64,000 nucleotides of DNA from Magnolia sinica (taxonomy: Eukaryota > Streptophyta > Magnoliopsida > Magnoliales > Magnoliaceae), in assembly GCF_029962835.1 (NCBI RefSeq), contig NC_080579.1, positions 82,539,959-82,603,958 of the forward strand, read 5' to 3'. Of this stretch, positions 23,467 to 33,064 are shown piece after piece. The notes beneath the pieces are model-generated. The model did no database searches, was not told the DNA's origin, and saw nothing but the letters and a program-made list of their open reading frames with translations. Numbering within the stretch: position 1 is the first letter of the stretch; every line of letters starts with the position of its first letter. A program made the translations under genes and the position numbers.

Positions 23467-25765
23467 TGTTGAGGGTCAAATATTGCATATCAGACCCATT
23501 TATTGCATGAATTTACAAGCATGACACCGTTTAATAGCCTAATTTAATTGAATTTGTGATGCAGGGCGTCTTCATGAGCTTGGACTGGGAAAGGACACTA
23601 AAAAGCATGGATTTACCGATCTGATGACACTAAAGCAGGGGACGGACTCCAGAAGACCAAGAGCGACGAAATTATACACCAGGGGTCCGCGGAAATCGAG
23701 GAATCGAAGCTCAAGTGGCCTGAAAAGTGTCTAAAATGCAAGATCATAGGGTTCCCACCATCTGATCAGTTCGAAACTTCACACGTGGCTTGAGGACCAT
23801 AAATAAACCGTACACGTAAAATTTCAGCCCCTGGATCACTGTGGAAGTGGCCCAATGGACAGATCAGCCCTTTAATCATTCTGTGGGGCCCGCCTGATAT
23901 CCGGATATGCTTCAAAATTGTTCTACACGGTTTAAACCACGTGTCAAAGCGGATGGACGGAGCAGATTTCTCACGATCATCACACTGGACTCTATATACA
24001 CAGCGCGTGTACAGAGTGCACCGCTGCCCGCGCCGCACCGGACGGTCAGCCCGGTCAAAGACGGGCTGACCCGTCTTCTTCTTCCGCAGCAACAGCGGAC
24101 GGACGCTGTCCGTCACAGTGGGCCCCAATCAGCGCTTATTACGAAGATCTGGACCGTCCATTGTGACGAGAGGTTGGGGTAGACCCTCGCCTAGGTGTCT
24201 TTTTACCACCATGGAAAGTTCTGCATAATCCTAACCGTTCAATGTATGATGAACGGCGGAGTAGAAGATACAGTGGGCCACACTAAAATCAAGAAAAAAA
24301 TGCGTGTTTCTTACTGTTTTTTCGCCACGAGTCGAATGAACGGAGAGGATTCTCTTTATGACAGTGTTCATGGGCTCCACTGACAGCCCAGCGCAAGGTC
24401 TGCGCAAGCTCTGTTCGCAAACAGAGCTTGCGGACGAAACTCAGTGGGCCACCATCATTACCCTTCTCGATGATCCAAGCCGTTCATCTGCTCTGAAAGG
24501 CGGCCAAGACCTTCACCTAGGCGGAGAAATTGCAAAATACATCAGACAGCAGATCTTAACCGTTCAAACATAAATTAGACGGCAAATCAGAAAATCAAGT
24601 GGGCCACATCAACATTGAAATAAAACCGTCCATCTCAGACTAGTTTTTCGAGATAAATCGAATGGATGGGACGGATTCTACTGATATCATTGATCGTGTG
24701 CCCCATCAACACCACAGTGAAAAGGAAAGTTGCGTCTCTACTACGCGTAAGGGGTTTCCGCAGCTAGCTCGACTGGGACTCCAGCTCTTCTCCGCCCCTG
24801 GTTGTATAAAAGAAAGGAGGGGCAGGAGTGAACGAGTAGAGAGAGGGGAGCCGGTTTTGGTTGTGAAGGAGAGAGGGGAGGCTGAGTTTTAAGGCTGCTG
24901 GAGAGTAACAGCGGCTGGGATTTCTGCTGGACGTGGCTGAGGACGTGAAACAGCAGAGGAGTTGGAGTTTTAGACGCGAAGAGAGAAAGAGACAGGGAGT
25001 AGAGTGGTGTTTTTTTTCTTTTCTTCATTGTTTTCTTCTTCTTTCTTTTTCTCTATTCTAGTATGAGATCTAGCCCAATCATGAGTGGCTAAACCTCTCA
25101 GCTAGGGCTAAGGGGTGAAGCTTGTAGCCTGATGGGAGAGATATTGCTGGTGCCCTTTGATTAGATTGAAGAGATTATTTTTGATTTAATTTTATAGAAA
25201 TATTTTTTAGTTTTTAATGGCATGTTGTGACTAAAATTACAATGGGCTTGCAATGGCTTTGAATATTTCTTTCCTCTTTTTACATTTATGAAGTCAGGAA
25301 GCGCTGTTGTTCATCATTGTCCCATGGGCATGGTAGGATGATAGTACCTTCCTGACCTTCATGGCATGTTGATTGATTGATATTTAGATTAATTCTGTTG
25401 TTTGCTTTGTCTCCTGGGCATGGTTTGGTGATGGAATCCATTCTAATTCATACACCTTTTATCTCTTGAAACCTATATCAATGGCAGTTCAGTAAATTTC
25501 CATACTTTGTGATCCTGGCATAAAATCTCCCTGATCTCTACAAGTGGATCCGCTGAATCCCTAGCTTATTTTCTCTGAATTCCTTAAAGTTTTAGATAAT
25601 TCTTCCACAATTATTCCTTAATTTCTATTTGGTTTAGATCACATCTTAGTCTAGTTCTATTTCTACCTAGTTTCAGATAACGTACAAGTCTCAGTCCCAG
25701 TGGATTCGACCTCGGTCTCACCGAGTTTATTACTACATCACAACCCTATACTTGGGGAGTGAACA
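23467..25765 (+). repeat. 5' LTR of the Athila-type element
   Basis: 2299 bp, TG...CA ended, almost identical to 33065-35370. Short open frames occur identically in both copies, as expected of a duplicated LTR, and are not genes. The end CTTGGGGAGTGAACA is shared by the two copies. Confidence 0.96.
24805..24812 (+). promoter_or_regulatory. TATA box of the Athila 5' LTR
   Basis: TATAAAAG follows a GC-rich stretch (CTCCGCCCCTGG) and precedes a purine-rich leader. It is repeated at 34410-34417 in the other LTR. This is the likely promoter core of the element, with transcription to the right. Confidence 0.8.
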
Positions 25766-25771
25766 AGTTTT

Positions 25772-25784
25772 TGGCGCCGTTGCC
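25772..25784 (+). promoter_or_regulatory. Primer-binding site of the Athila element (tRNA-Asp)
   Basis: TGGCGCCGTTGCC, 6 bases after the LTR, is complementary to the 3' end of plant tRNA-Asp as used by Athila-group elements. The match stops after 13 bases (TGACG follows instead of GGGGA). Confidence 0.88.
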
Positions 25785-26386
25785 TGACGTTTTTTTGAAA
25801 TTAATTGGTTTTAGGATTAGTTTAAGATTAGGATTTTACTAACCTTAGTTTTATTTATTTATTTATTTATTTCTATTTGAGTTCAAAACTAACTTGTTTC
25901 CTATTTTATAGGATCTGGACATAAGTTTCTCAATTGGTAATTCCTTCCTCATCTCTCTACTTTTTCATATTTTTAGAATTAGGGTTTAAATTTTAGAAAT
26001 TTTCTAATTCTAGCACTTTTAGAATCTAATTTATTTTCCTAATTTATTTTTAGAATATTTTTAGGAACTAACCTTCTTATTTTGTAGGCCTTTAAGATAG
26101 AAATTTCTAATTCGGTACACTCTTTCCCTACTCCCTATTTTTCAATTCTCTTTTAGTAATTTACTCTCTAGTTTAGATCTTTCCTAATTTACTTTAGAAA
26201 ATTTCACTTTCTTTTAAGAATTCCTTCTTTTAGAAATTAATTTGCTGTTATTTTTCTTCTCTTTTTAAGAATCTAACTTATTTTTATTTTATTTTGCAGG
26301 CCCTTAACTTAGGACTCCAATTTGGTAATTTCTTTCCAACTCTCTTTTTCTTTTTAGATTTCCTTTTCCTTTCTTAGGATTAGACT
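25785..26386 (+). mobile_element. Leader of the Athila element
   Basis: T-rich untranslated sequence with no coding signal. TTTTAGAATT-like motifs recur, and three TTGCAGG/TATAGG/TGTAGGCC-like segments are spaced through it at about 25910, 26085 and 26295, suggesting degenerate internal duplication. It ends at the gag ATG. Confidence 0.75.
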
Positions 26387-29143
26387 TTGAATTTGATTGA
26401 GGGCTGCGAGTGTTTCATGCCCAAGTGGGCCCGTGACAACACTCGACGTCTCTTGACTGAAGGAGGATTAGTTGAGGGGTTGACTATCCATCGCAGGACT
26501 AGACACCGCTCGAAATCCCCTGAGTTAACTGAAGTTATGGCTGAACACCAACCTCCTCTACTTCCACCCAGGGTGGAGGATACCCAAGATGAGAATGAGG
26601 TGCAACAGGCACCCCCGCCTCGTACTTTACGAGATTTTCTACAACCGGCGGGAGTGAGTACGCCCTCATGCATGATTTTTCCTGAAAACACAGGACAAAT
26701 GGACATCAAGCCAGGAGTTATCCAACTCCTTCCCAAATTCCATGAACTTGAATCTGAAAGTCCATATTTACATTTGAAAGAGTTCGATGAAATAATAGCT
26801 ACATTATGTTTTCCTAATGTATCTGAAGATACAATTAGGCTGAAACTCTTTCCTTTTTCCTTAAAAGAGAAAGCTAAGACGTGGTTACATTCACTGCGTC
26901 CTAGATCCTTTGGCACATGGAACGACATGCAGAGGGAATTCATAAAAAAATTCTTCCCACATCATAAAACGATTACCCTCAGAAAAGTAATCATGAACTT
27001 TGCCCAAAAAGAAGATGAAACATTCTTCCAATGTTGGGAAAGGTTCAAAGATTTGGTCAGTTCATGCCCACAACACGGATTTGAAACGTGGCGCATTACA
27101 AATTTTTTCTACGATGGACTGACATCTTCCATGCGCCAAATGGTCGAGACAATGTGTAATGGAGAATTCATTAATAAAGATGTCAACGAGGTATGGGACT
27201 ACCTCGACAGTTTGGCTGAAAAAACACAATCTTGGGACTATTACCCAAAGTCGAACACCACGTCTAGGCCAACTCAATCAAAGGAGAAAGGTGGATTATA
27301 TCTCTTGAAAGAAGAGGATGATCTCAAGTGTAAAGTGACTACGCTCATAAGGAAAGTTGAGGCCATGGAAGGAAAGAAGGATAAGGTCAATGAAATTGTT
27401 TGCGGCATCTGTGATTGCAACATTCACACAACTGAAAACTGTCCTACAATACCTGCCTTTCGAGGAGTGTTGAATGAACAAGCCAATGCCGTAAATAACT
27501 ATCAAAGACCTTTTACTGGACCTAACTCTAACACATACAATCCTGGCTGGAAAAATCATCCAAACTTCAGTTGGAGAAATGGACAAACGGCGACTCCTCC
27601 AGGTTTCTTCAATCAAAATCCAAATCAAGTGAAACCTCAAGAGGAACAGGTTCAAAATCCCATACAAGAGCTGGCTCAGGCAATGCGGGGAATCACAGAT
27701 TTTATGCAAAAGATAGATTCTCGTATGACGGTTATAGAAAAGGGGATGCTTCCTGCACAACCTATCCCCAATCCTAAACCGCAGTACGAGAATAATGATC
27801 CCAGCTCTTCAAATCAGATGGGGCATGCTAAATCCATCACCACTCTTAGGAGTGGGAAGATCATTGATAAAACTCTTCCGGTTAGGCCCGAAAAGCCTCA
27901 AGAACCAGAAGAGGACAACAATGATGGATCCACTGATGCCCCACAAAAAGTGGAACCGAAACTTCTAGAGAAGCCAGTTGCTCCATTCCCCCAACGGTTG
28001 GTTTCACCAAAACCTCTCTCTAACTCTCAGGATATCCTAGAGGTGTTGAAACAGGTGAAAGTCAACATTCCTCTACTTGATGTCGTTAAACAGATACCTT
28101 CATATGCCAAATTCCTAAAAGACTTATGCACGACCAAGCGACGGAAAATTATTCAAAAGAAAATCTTCTTGACTGAGAAAGTGAGTGTCATCCTGAAGCA
28201 AGACGTGCCGCAGAAATTCAAGGATCCCGGTAGCCCAACCATATCATGTGTAATCGGGAACCATCGAATTGATCACGCACTTCTTGACTTAGGAGCGAGC
28301 GTCAATTTGATTCCCTACTCGGTATACAAACAGTTAGGTTTTGGTGAATTAAAACCCACCCTAACCACACTACAACTTGCTGATCGCTCTGTTCGTGTAC
28401 CAAGAGGGATAATTGAGGATGTGTTGGTCCAAGTTGATAGATTTTACTACCCTGTAGACTTTATCATCCTGGACACCGAACCCATCAATAACATGAGCAC
28501 TCAGATTCCCGTCATTCTTGGTCGCCCATTCCTTGCCACGTCAAATGCAATTATCAATTGCAGGAATGGTATCATGACTATGTCTTTTGGAAATTTGACA
28601 TTGGAGTCAAACATTTTTTTCAATAACGGCAGCAACTCAGAGGATGATGACGATTTCCACGACATTAACATGATTGACTCTTTCGTGGAAGATACGACAC
28701 CTCTGACCTTATCCTCTGACCATCTAGAGACGTGCCTGGCCCACTCCCATGATTTTGATGATGACATGATTAGGGAGACGTGCGCCTTGCTTGATACTGC
28801 ACCGGTACTTGAAGTTAACCGGTGGAGGCCACAATTTAAAGAATTACCACAAACCGATGTAGTGCCTCTACCGTCTAACCTCAAGCCGCCGAAGCTTGAC
28901 CTAAAACCTTTGCCCTCTGATTTGAAATATGCATATTTAGGTCAAGATGAGACATACCCGGTGGTGATCTCTGCCCACCTGGAGAAAGAACAGGAGAGTA
29001 TGCTTATATCTACTCTCATTGAGCATAAAGGAGCCCTAGGATGGACGATAGCGGACCTCAAGGGAATCGATCCCTCGATTTGTACTCATCACATATACCT
29101 TGAGGATAATGCAAAACCGCTCGGCAACCACAACGTAGACTAA
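26387..29143 (+). CDS. Athila gag-protease polyprotein (918 codons)
   Basis: The ORF is intact. Residues ~1-80 form a charged start. Residues ~100-300 are the retrotransposon gag domain, with LKLFPFSLKEKAKTWLHSL and the W-x-D/F-x2-KFFP-type motif (MQREFIKKFFPHHKT). A zinc-binding-like segment follows near residues 340-355 (CGICDCNIHTTENC), then a proline/glutamine-rich linker. The aspartic protease spans about 620-720: LLDLGASVNLIPYSVYKQLG has Asp-Leu-Gly where retropepsins usually have Asp-Ser/Thr-Gly, and Athila proteases commonly share this. ILGRPFLAT is the conserved C-terminal protease motif. The frame then enters the RT N-terminus (DDMIRETCALL... ICTHHIYLEDNAKPL) and stops by frameshift at 29143. 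It is the only long intact reading frame in the window. The product would form virus-like particles and process the polyprotein. Confidence 0.93.
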   Translation: MNLIEGCECFMPKWARDNTRRLLTEGGLVEGLTIHRRTRHRSKSPELTEVMAEHQPPLLPPRVEDTQDENEVQQAPPPRTLRDFLQPAGVSTPSCMIFPENTGQMDIKPGVIQLLPKFHELESESPYLHLKEFDEIIATLCFPNVSEDTIRLKLFPFSLKEKAKTWLHSLRPRSFGTWNDMQREFIKKFFPHHKTITLRKVIMNFAQKEDETFFQCWERFKDLVSSCPQHGFETWRITNFFYDGLTSSMRQMVETMCNGEFINKDVNEVWDYLDSLAEKTQSWDYYPKSNTTSRPTQSKEKGGLYLLKEEDDLKCKVTTLIRKVEAMEGKKDKVNEIVCGICDCNIHTTENCPTIPAFRGVLNEQANAVNNYQRPFTGPNSNTYNPGWKNHPNFSWRNGQTATPPGFFNQNPNQVKPQEEQVQNPIQELAQAMRGITDFMQKIDSRMTVIEKGMLPAQPIPNPKPQYENNDPSSSNQMGHAKSITTLRSGKIIDKTLPVRPEKPQEPEEDNNDGSTDAPQKVEPKLLEKPVAPFPQRLVSPKPLSNSQDILEVLKQVKVNIPLLDVVKQIPSYAKFLKDLCTTKRRKIIQKKIFLTEKVSVILKQDVPQKFKDPGSPTISCVIGNHRIDHALLDLGASVNLIPYSVYKQLGFGELKPTLTTLQLADRSVRVPRGIIEDVLVQVDRFYYPVDFIILDTEPINNMSTQIPVILGRPFLATSNAIINCRNGIMTMSFGNLTLESNIFFNNGSNSEDDDDFHDINMIDSFVEDTTPLTLSSDHLETCLAHSHDFDDDMIRETCALLDTAPVLEVNRWRPQFKELPQTDVVPLPSNLKPPKLDLKPLPSDLKYAYLGQDETYPVVISAHLEKEQESMLISTLIEHKGALGWTIADLKGIDPSICTHHIYLEDNAKPLGNHNVD

Positions 29144-30676
29144 ATCCCAACATGAAGGAAGTGGTTAAGGCCGAGGTTCTTAAACTATTAGATGTGGGTA
29201 TTATATACCCTATATCCGATAGTCAATGGGTGAGTCCAACTCAAGTGGTCCCTAAGAAGTCCTAATCACCATCGTAGCCAATGCTAATAATGAACTCGTG
29301 CCAACTAGAGTCACTACCTGGTTGGAGAATGTGCATTGACTACGGAAGTTGAATACCGTCACGAGGAAAGACCACTTCCTTTACCATTCATTGATCGGAT
29401 CCTGGAAAGGTTACTGGTCATTCCTATTACAGATTTCTTGACGGGTATTCGGCTACAACCAGATAGAGATAGCCCCCGAAGACCAGGAAAAGACTACATT
29501 TACATGTCCCTACGGCACCTTTGCCTATCGAAGGATGCCATTCGGACTATGTAATGCCCCGGCCACCTTTCAGCGATGTATGCTTAGTATTTTTTCTGAC
29601 ATGGAGGGGCCAGATTTAGAGGTCTTCATGGACGATTTCTCTGTTTACGGTCCATCTTTCAGCAAGTGCTTGGAAAGTCTTAAATGTGTGCTGAAAAGAT
29701 GTGAAGAGAAGAACTTGGTACTTAATTGGGAGAAGTGTCATTTCATGGTTCAGAAGGGAATTGTCCTTGGGCATATCATCTCGTCCAAGGGAATCGAGGT
29801 AGATAAGGCAAAAATCGATCTTATCTCTAACCTACCTCCACCCAAGAACATTAGAGACGTGCGATCCTTCTTAGGACACGCAGGATTTTTTACAAGCGAT
29901 TCATAAAGGACTTTAGTCTCCTCTCTCGTCCATTATGTAATCTTCTTCAAAAGGATGTTCCGTACGAGTGGACTGAGCAATGCCAGGAAGCTTTCACCAA
30001 GCTTAAAGGCACATTAACCACTGCACCTATCATGCAGCCACCCGACTGGAACCTTCCTTTTGAGCTTATGTGCGACGCTTCTGATTATGCTCTTGGGGCG
30101 GTCCTAGGCCAGAGAAAAGATAAGAAGCCCTACGTCATTTACTACACAAGTAGGACTCTGAATCCCGCCCAAGTGAACTACTCGACTACGGAAAAGGAAC
30201 TCTTAGCCGTAGTGTTCGCCTTGGACAAATTTAGGTCCTACCTGATCGGATCCAAGATCATTATATATACAGATCATGCGGCACTGAAGTATCTTCTTTC
30301 TAAGAATGATTCTAAGCCCCGCTTGATAAGATGGATCCTTCTACTCCAAGAATTTGATTTGGAAATTAAAGATAAAAAGGGAGTAGAGAACGTAGTGGCC
30401 GATCACCTTTCTCGCCTTAATACCTCTGATTCCCTTGAGGCGACCCATATCAATGACATGTTCCCTGATGAACAGCTGTTCAGAGTCTCCCATTCACCTT
30501 GGTTCGCTGATATTGCTAATTATCTTGCTACAGGTGCCATACCGACACAGTGGAGTGCACAAGATAAGAAGAAATTTTTCACCGAGGTACGCAACTTTTT
30601 CTGGGATGATCCTTATCTATTTAAATATTACCCAGACCAAATTCTAAGGAGATGTGTACCAGACGATGAGCATTAG
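29140..30676 (+). pseudogene. Athila reverse transcriptase and RNase H
   Basis: RT begins with MKEVVKAEVLKLLDVGIIYP (about 29151) in a frame shifted from gag. At least three small indels occur between 29140 and 29550. The main RT block is open from 29535 to 29906 (MPFGLCNAPATFQRCM, catalytic box VFMDDFSVYG intact). A frameshift near 29890, in a T run, breaks the link to the RNase H block at about 29950-30420. That block keeps [32 protein letters not shown] and [12 protein letters not shown]. The frame ends at a single TAG (30674-30676), after which the same frame continues into integrase. Gag-protease lies directly upstream. Confidence 0.92.
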
Positions 30677-31791
30677 AGCGTCATCTCCTTCTGTCACTCA
30701 GAGGCCTGTGGTGGTCACTTTTCTGCTAAAAAGACCACGGCCAAGATTCTGCAGTGTGGCTTTTACTGGCCCACTATGTTCAGGGACACTCATGAGTTTT
30801 GCAAAGCTTGTGAGCGTTGTCAGAAATTGGGAGCATTGTCCCGTCGAAATATGATGCCTTTGAATCCCATCCTTATCATTGAAGCATTTGATTGCTGGGG
30901 CATCGATTTCATGGGACCATTCCCCCAATCGTTTGGAAATCTGTATATTTTGCTCGCCGTGGATTATGTCACTAAATGGGTTGAAGCGATTCCGTGTCGA
31001 AAGAATGACCATCGCACGGTCATTAAATTCCTGAAAGAGAACATCCTTTCTCGATTCGGAACGCCTCGAGCCATCATTAGTGATGGGGGCTCACACTTTT
31101 GTAATAGACCATTCGAGAGCTTAATGAAGAAATACGGTATCTCTCATAAGGTGAGCACCCCATACCATCCACAGACAAGTGGACAAGCTGAGATTTCTAA
31201 TAGGGAAATTAAACACATTTTGGAGAAAATGGTTAACCCTGATCGTAAGGATTGGTCAATCCGATTGACCGATGCTTTATGGGCATACCGTACCGCATTT
31301 AAAACTCCTATTGGAATGTCTCCCTTTAGACTTGTCTATGGGAAAGCTTGTCACTTGCCCGTGGAGTTGGAACATAAAGGTGGGCGATCAAAAATCTTAA
31401 TTTCAATCTTGACAACTCTGGCTCGCTACTCAAACTTCAATTGAATGAAATTGAAGAAATCCGTAATGATGCGTACGATAATTCGAGAATTTACAAGGAC
31501 AAGATGAAAGCATTTCATGACCAACACATTTTGTGAAAATCATTCACGCCCGGTCAGAAGGTCCTTTTGTACAATTCTCGATTACATCTCTTCCCGGGTA
31601 AGCTTCGATCTCGTTGGACCGGCCCTTACATTGTTATTACTGATTTTCCTCATGGGGCCGTTGAGATAAGAGATCCCAACAATGGCAAGGAATTTAAAGT
31701 CAATGGCCATCGATTGAAACCATTTGTCGAGAAATTTGATTCAGAGGACATGTCCATGCCCCTGACTGATCCTGTTTACCAGGACTGATCT
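30677..31791 (+). pseudogene. Athila integrase
   Basis: The integrase is in the same frame as RNase H, past one TAG. The zinc-binding part has H...H and [11 protein letters not shown] (about 30700-30840). The core starts [13 protein letters not shown] (first Asp), has [10 protein letters not shown] (second Asp) and [15 protein letters not shown] (Glu), so the DDE triad is complete. [16 protein letters not shown] and [17 protein letters not shown] are typical of plant gypsy elements. A frameshift near 31385 and a stop near 31535 separate the C-terminal part (31567-31788), with SRWTGPYIV and [11 protein letters not shown]. No chromodomain is seen, as expected for the non-chromovirus Athila group. 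Confidence 0.93.
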
Positions 31792-32670
31792 CCTAGTCCG
31801 ATGGAGGTATAGGTAGGTTTATCGCTTTCATAGGATTATGGTAGTTGCTTTTGTCTGGCTGAAGACGGTAAACTTAGCGCTCCTGGGAGGCAACCCAGCT
31901 TTTGTTTTTATCATTAGCTAGTTCAATGTTTGTGGGTAACATTCCTGCAAACCCTCACGAGACTACAACTCGTCCACTAGGGGTAACCTAGGGGTTTAAA
32001 GGCTTGTTGCATGCGCTAAATGCAATCGAGAGCACCTGCGAAAGTGGTATAGGTAGAATTTTATTTTTGTTATTTTTATTTTTACTTGGATTCCATGCTG
32101 CGATCTCTTTGAAAGTCTCTCATGATTCATCATCCAGGTACTATCTTCCCTTCACTTTTTCTTTACTTTTGTTGTCCTATGCGCATTCCATACTCATATC
32201 CTTTACATTGAGGACAATGTAGCTTTTAAGTTGGGGGTGGGAGATTAGGTTACCTAATCAGTATTTTCTTGAGCAAAAATTGTGAAAATTTTTAAATTTT
32301 CTCTGGACTTTCTGATGAATTCAAAGTGATTGCACGACCATCTTTGATTTAGAATTTCAGGATATGGAATGTTGGTGATTTACTGCTCTTGGATTCAGTT
32401 GCTCGTTAGATTTCACAGTTAAGTTTAATCCATGATTAGAAGTTGTAAACATTGATTGAGTCATGATTTCACATGTCACATCTCGCTTACACATTAAGAT
32501 TTCAGTTGAAACTGAAGGGTTAATTTGGTGATCAGTAAGAACCAACTTGAACAATTGCCCGTCAAGATCAATTAAAAGGAAGAGATACCGTTGAGAAAGG
32601 TTAGGCAAAGAATCTTCACTATAGGTTTGCTCCCTATAAGTGTGGACTTCATTCCCCTTCTTGGTTTTTC

Positions 32671-32674
<4 letters not shown>

Positions 32675-32704
<30 letters not shown>
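32675..32704 (+). repeat. Run of 30 adenines
   Basis: An uninterrupted A tract inside the Athila 3' region, about 360 bases before the 3' LTR. Its origin is unknown: slippage, or a captured poly(A) end. Confidence 0.95.
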
Positions 32705-32706
<2 letters not shown>

Positions 32707-33052
32707 GAAGGAATGAAAAGATGATCTTTGAGGCAAGCTTTGGTTATTATGAATTCTCTTATTGATTACCGACGATACCCTGAAATAAAGAATTGAATAT
32801 TAATGTTGAAAGTTGGGACTACACTTTACATCTGTGGAACTCAATGTTTAGGATTATTTCTAATTAAGGGACTAATACTTTGAATGAAGCTTACCATGTG
32901 TTTGAGTCTAGGAGAGAGTAAGGCCCAACATTCATGAATTGTTGAATTCTGAATATCTAGATTGTTTTCCAAAATCACTCGAGTTCATAGAAATTCTCCT
33001 GTAATTCTCAACTTATTTTTTCGCATACTTTGCTCGGGACTAGCAAAATGCT

Positions 33053-33064
33053 GGTTGGGGGTTG
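33053..33064 (+). promoter_or_regulatory. Polypurine tract of the Athila element
   Basis: GGTTGGGGGTTG lies directly against the 3' LTR start TGTTGAGGG. This is the expected plus-strand priming site, though two pairs of T interrupt it. Confidence 0.65.

Larger units (their letters stand above)
31792..33064 (+). mobile_element. 3' non-coding part of the Athila element, no env
   Basis: Athila elements often have an env-like ORF between integrase and the 3' LTR. Here 1.27 kb carry no long ORF. The stretch contains a G-rich motif TTGGGGGTGGGAGATT at about 32231-32246 resembling a second, internal polypurine tract, a run of 30 A (32675-32704), and the terminal polypurine tract at 33053-33064. Confidence 0.8.

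Noticed and set aside
23907-24892. Small ORFs in the Athila LTR, repeated at 33504-34497
   Set aside because: They are identical in both LTRs because the LTR was duplicated. They have no known motif and no start context, so I treat them as chance frames.
26380-26943. A minus-strand 187-codon frame opposite Athila gag
   Set aside because: It is a shadow of the strongly supported gag frame on the other strand.
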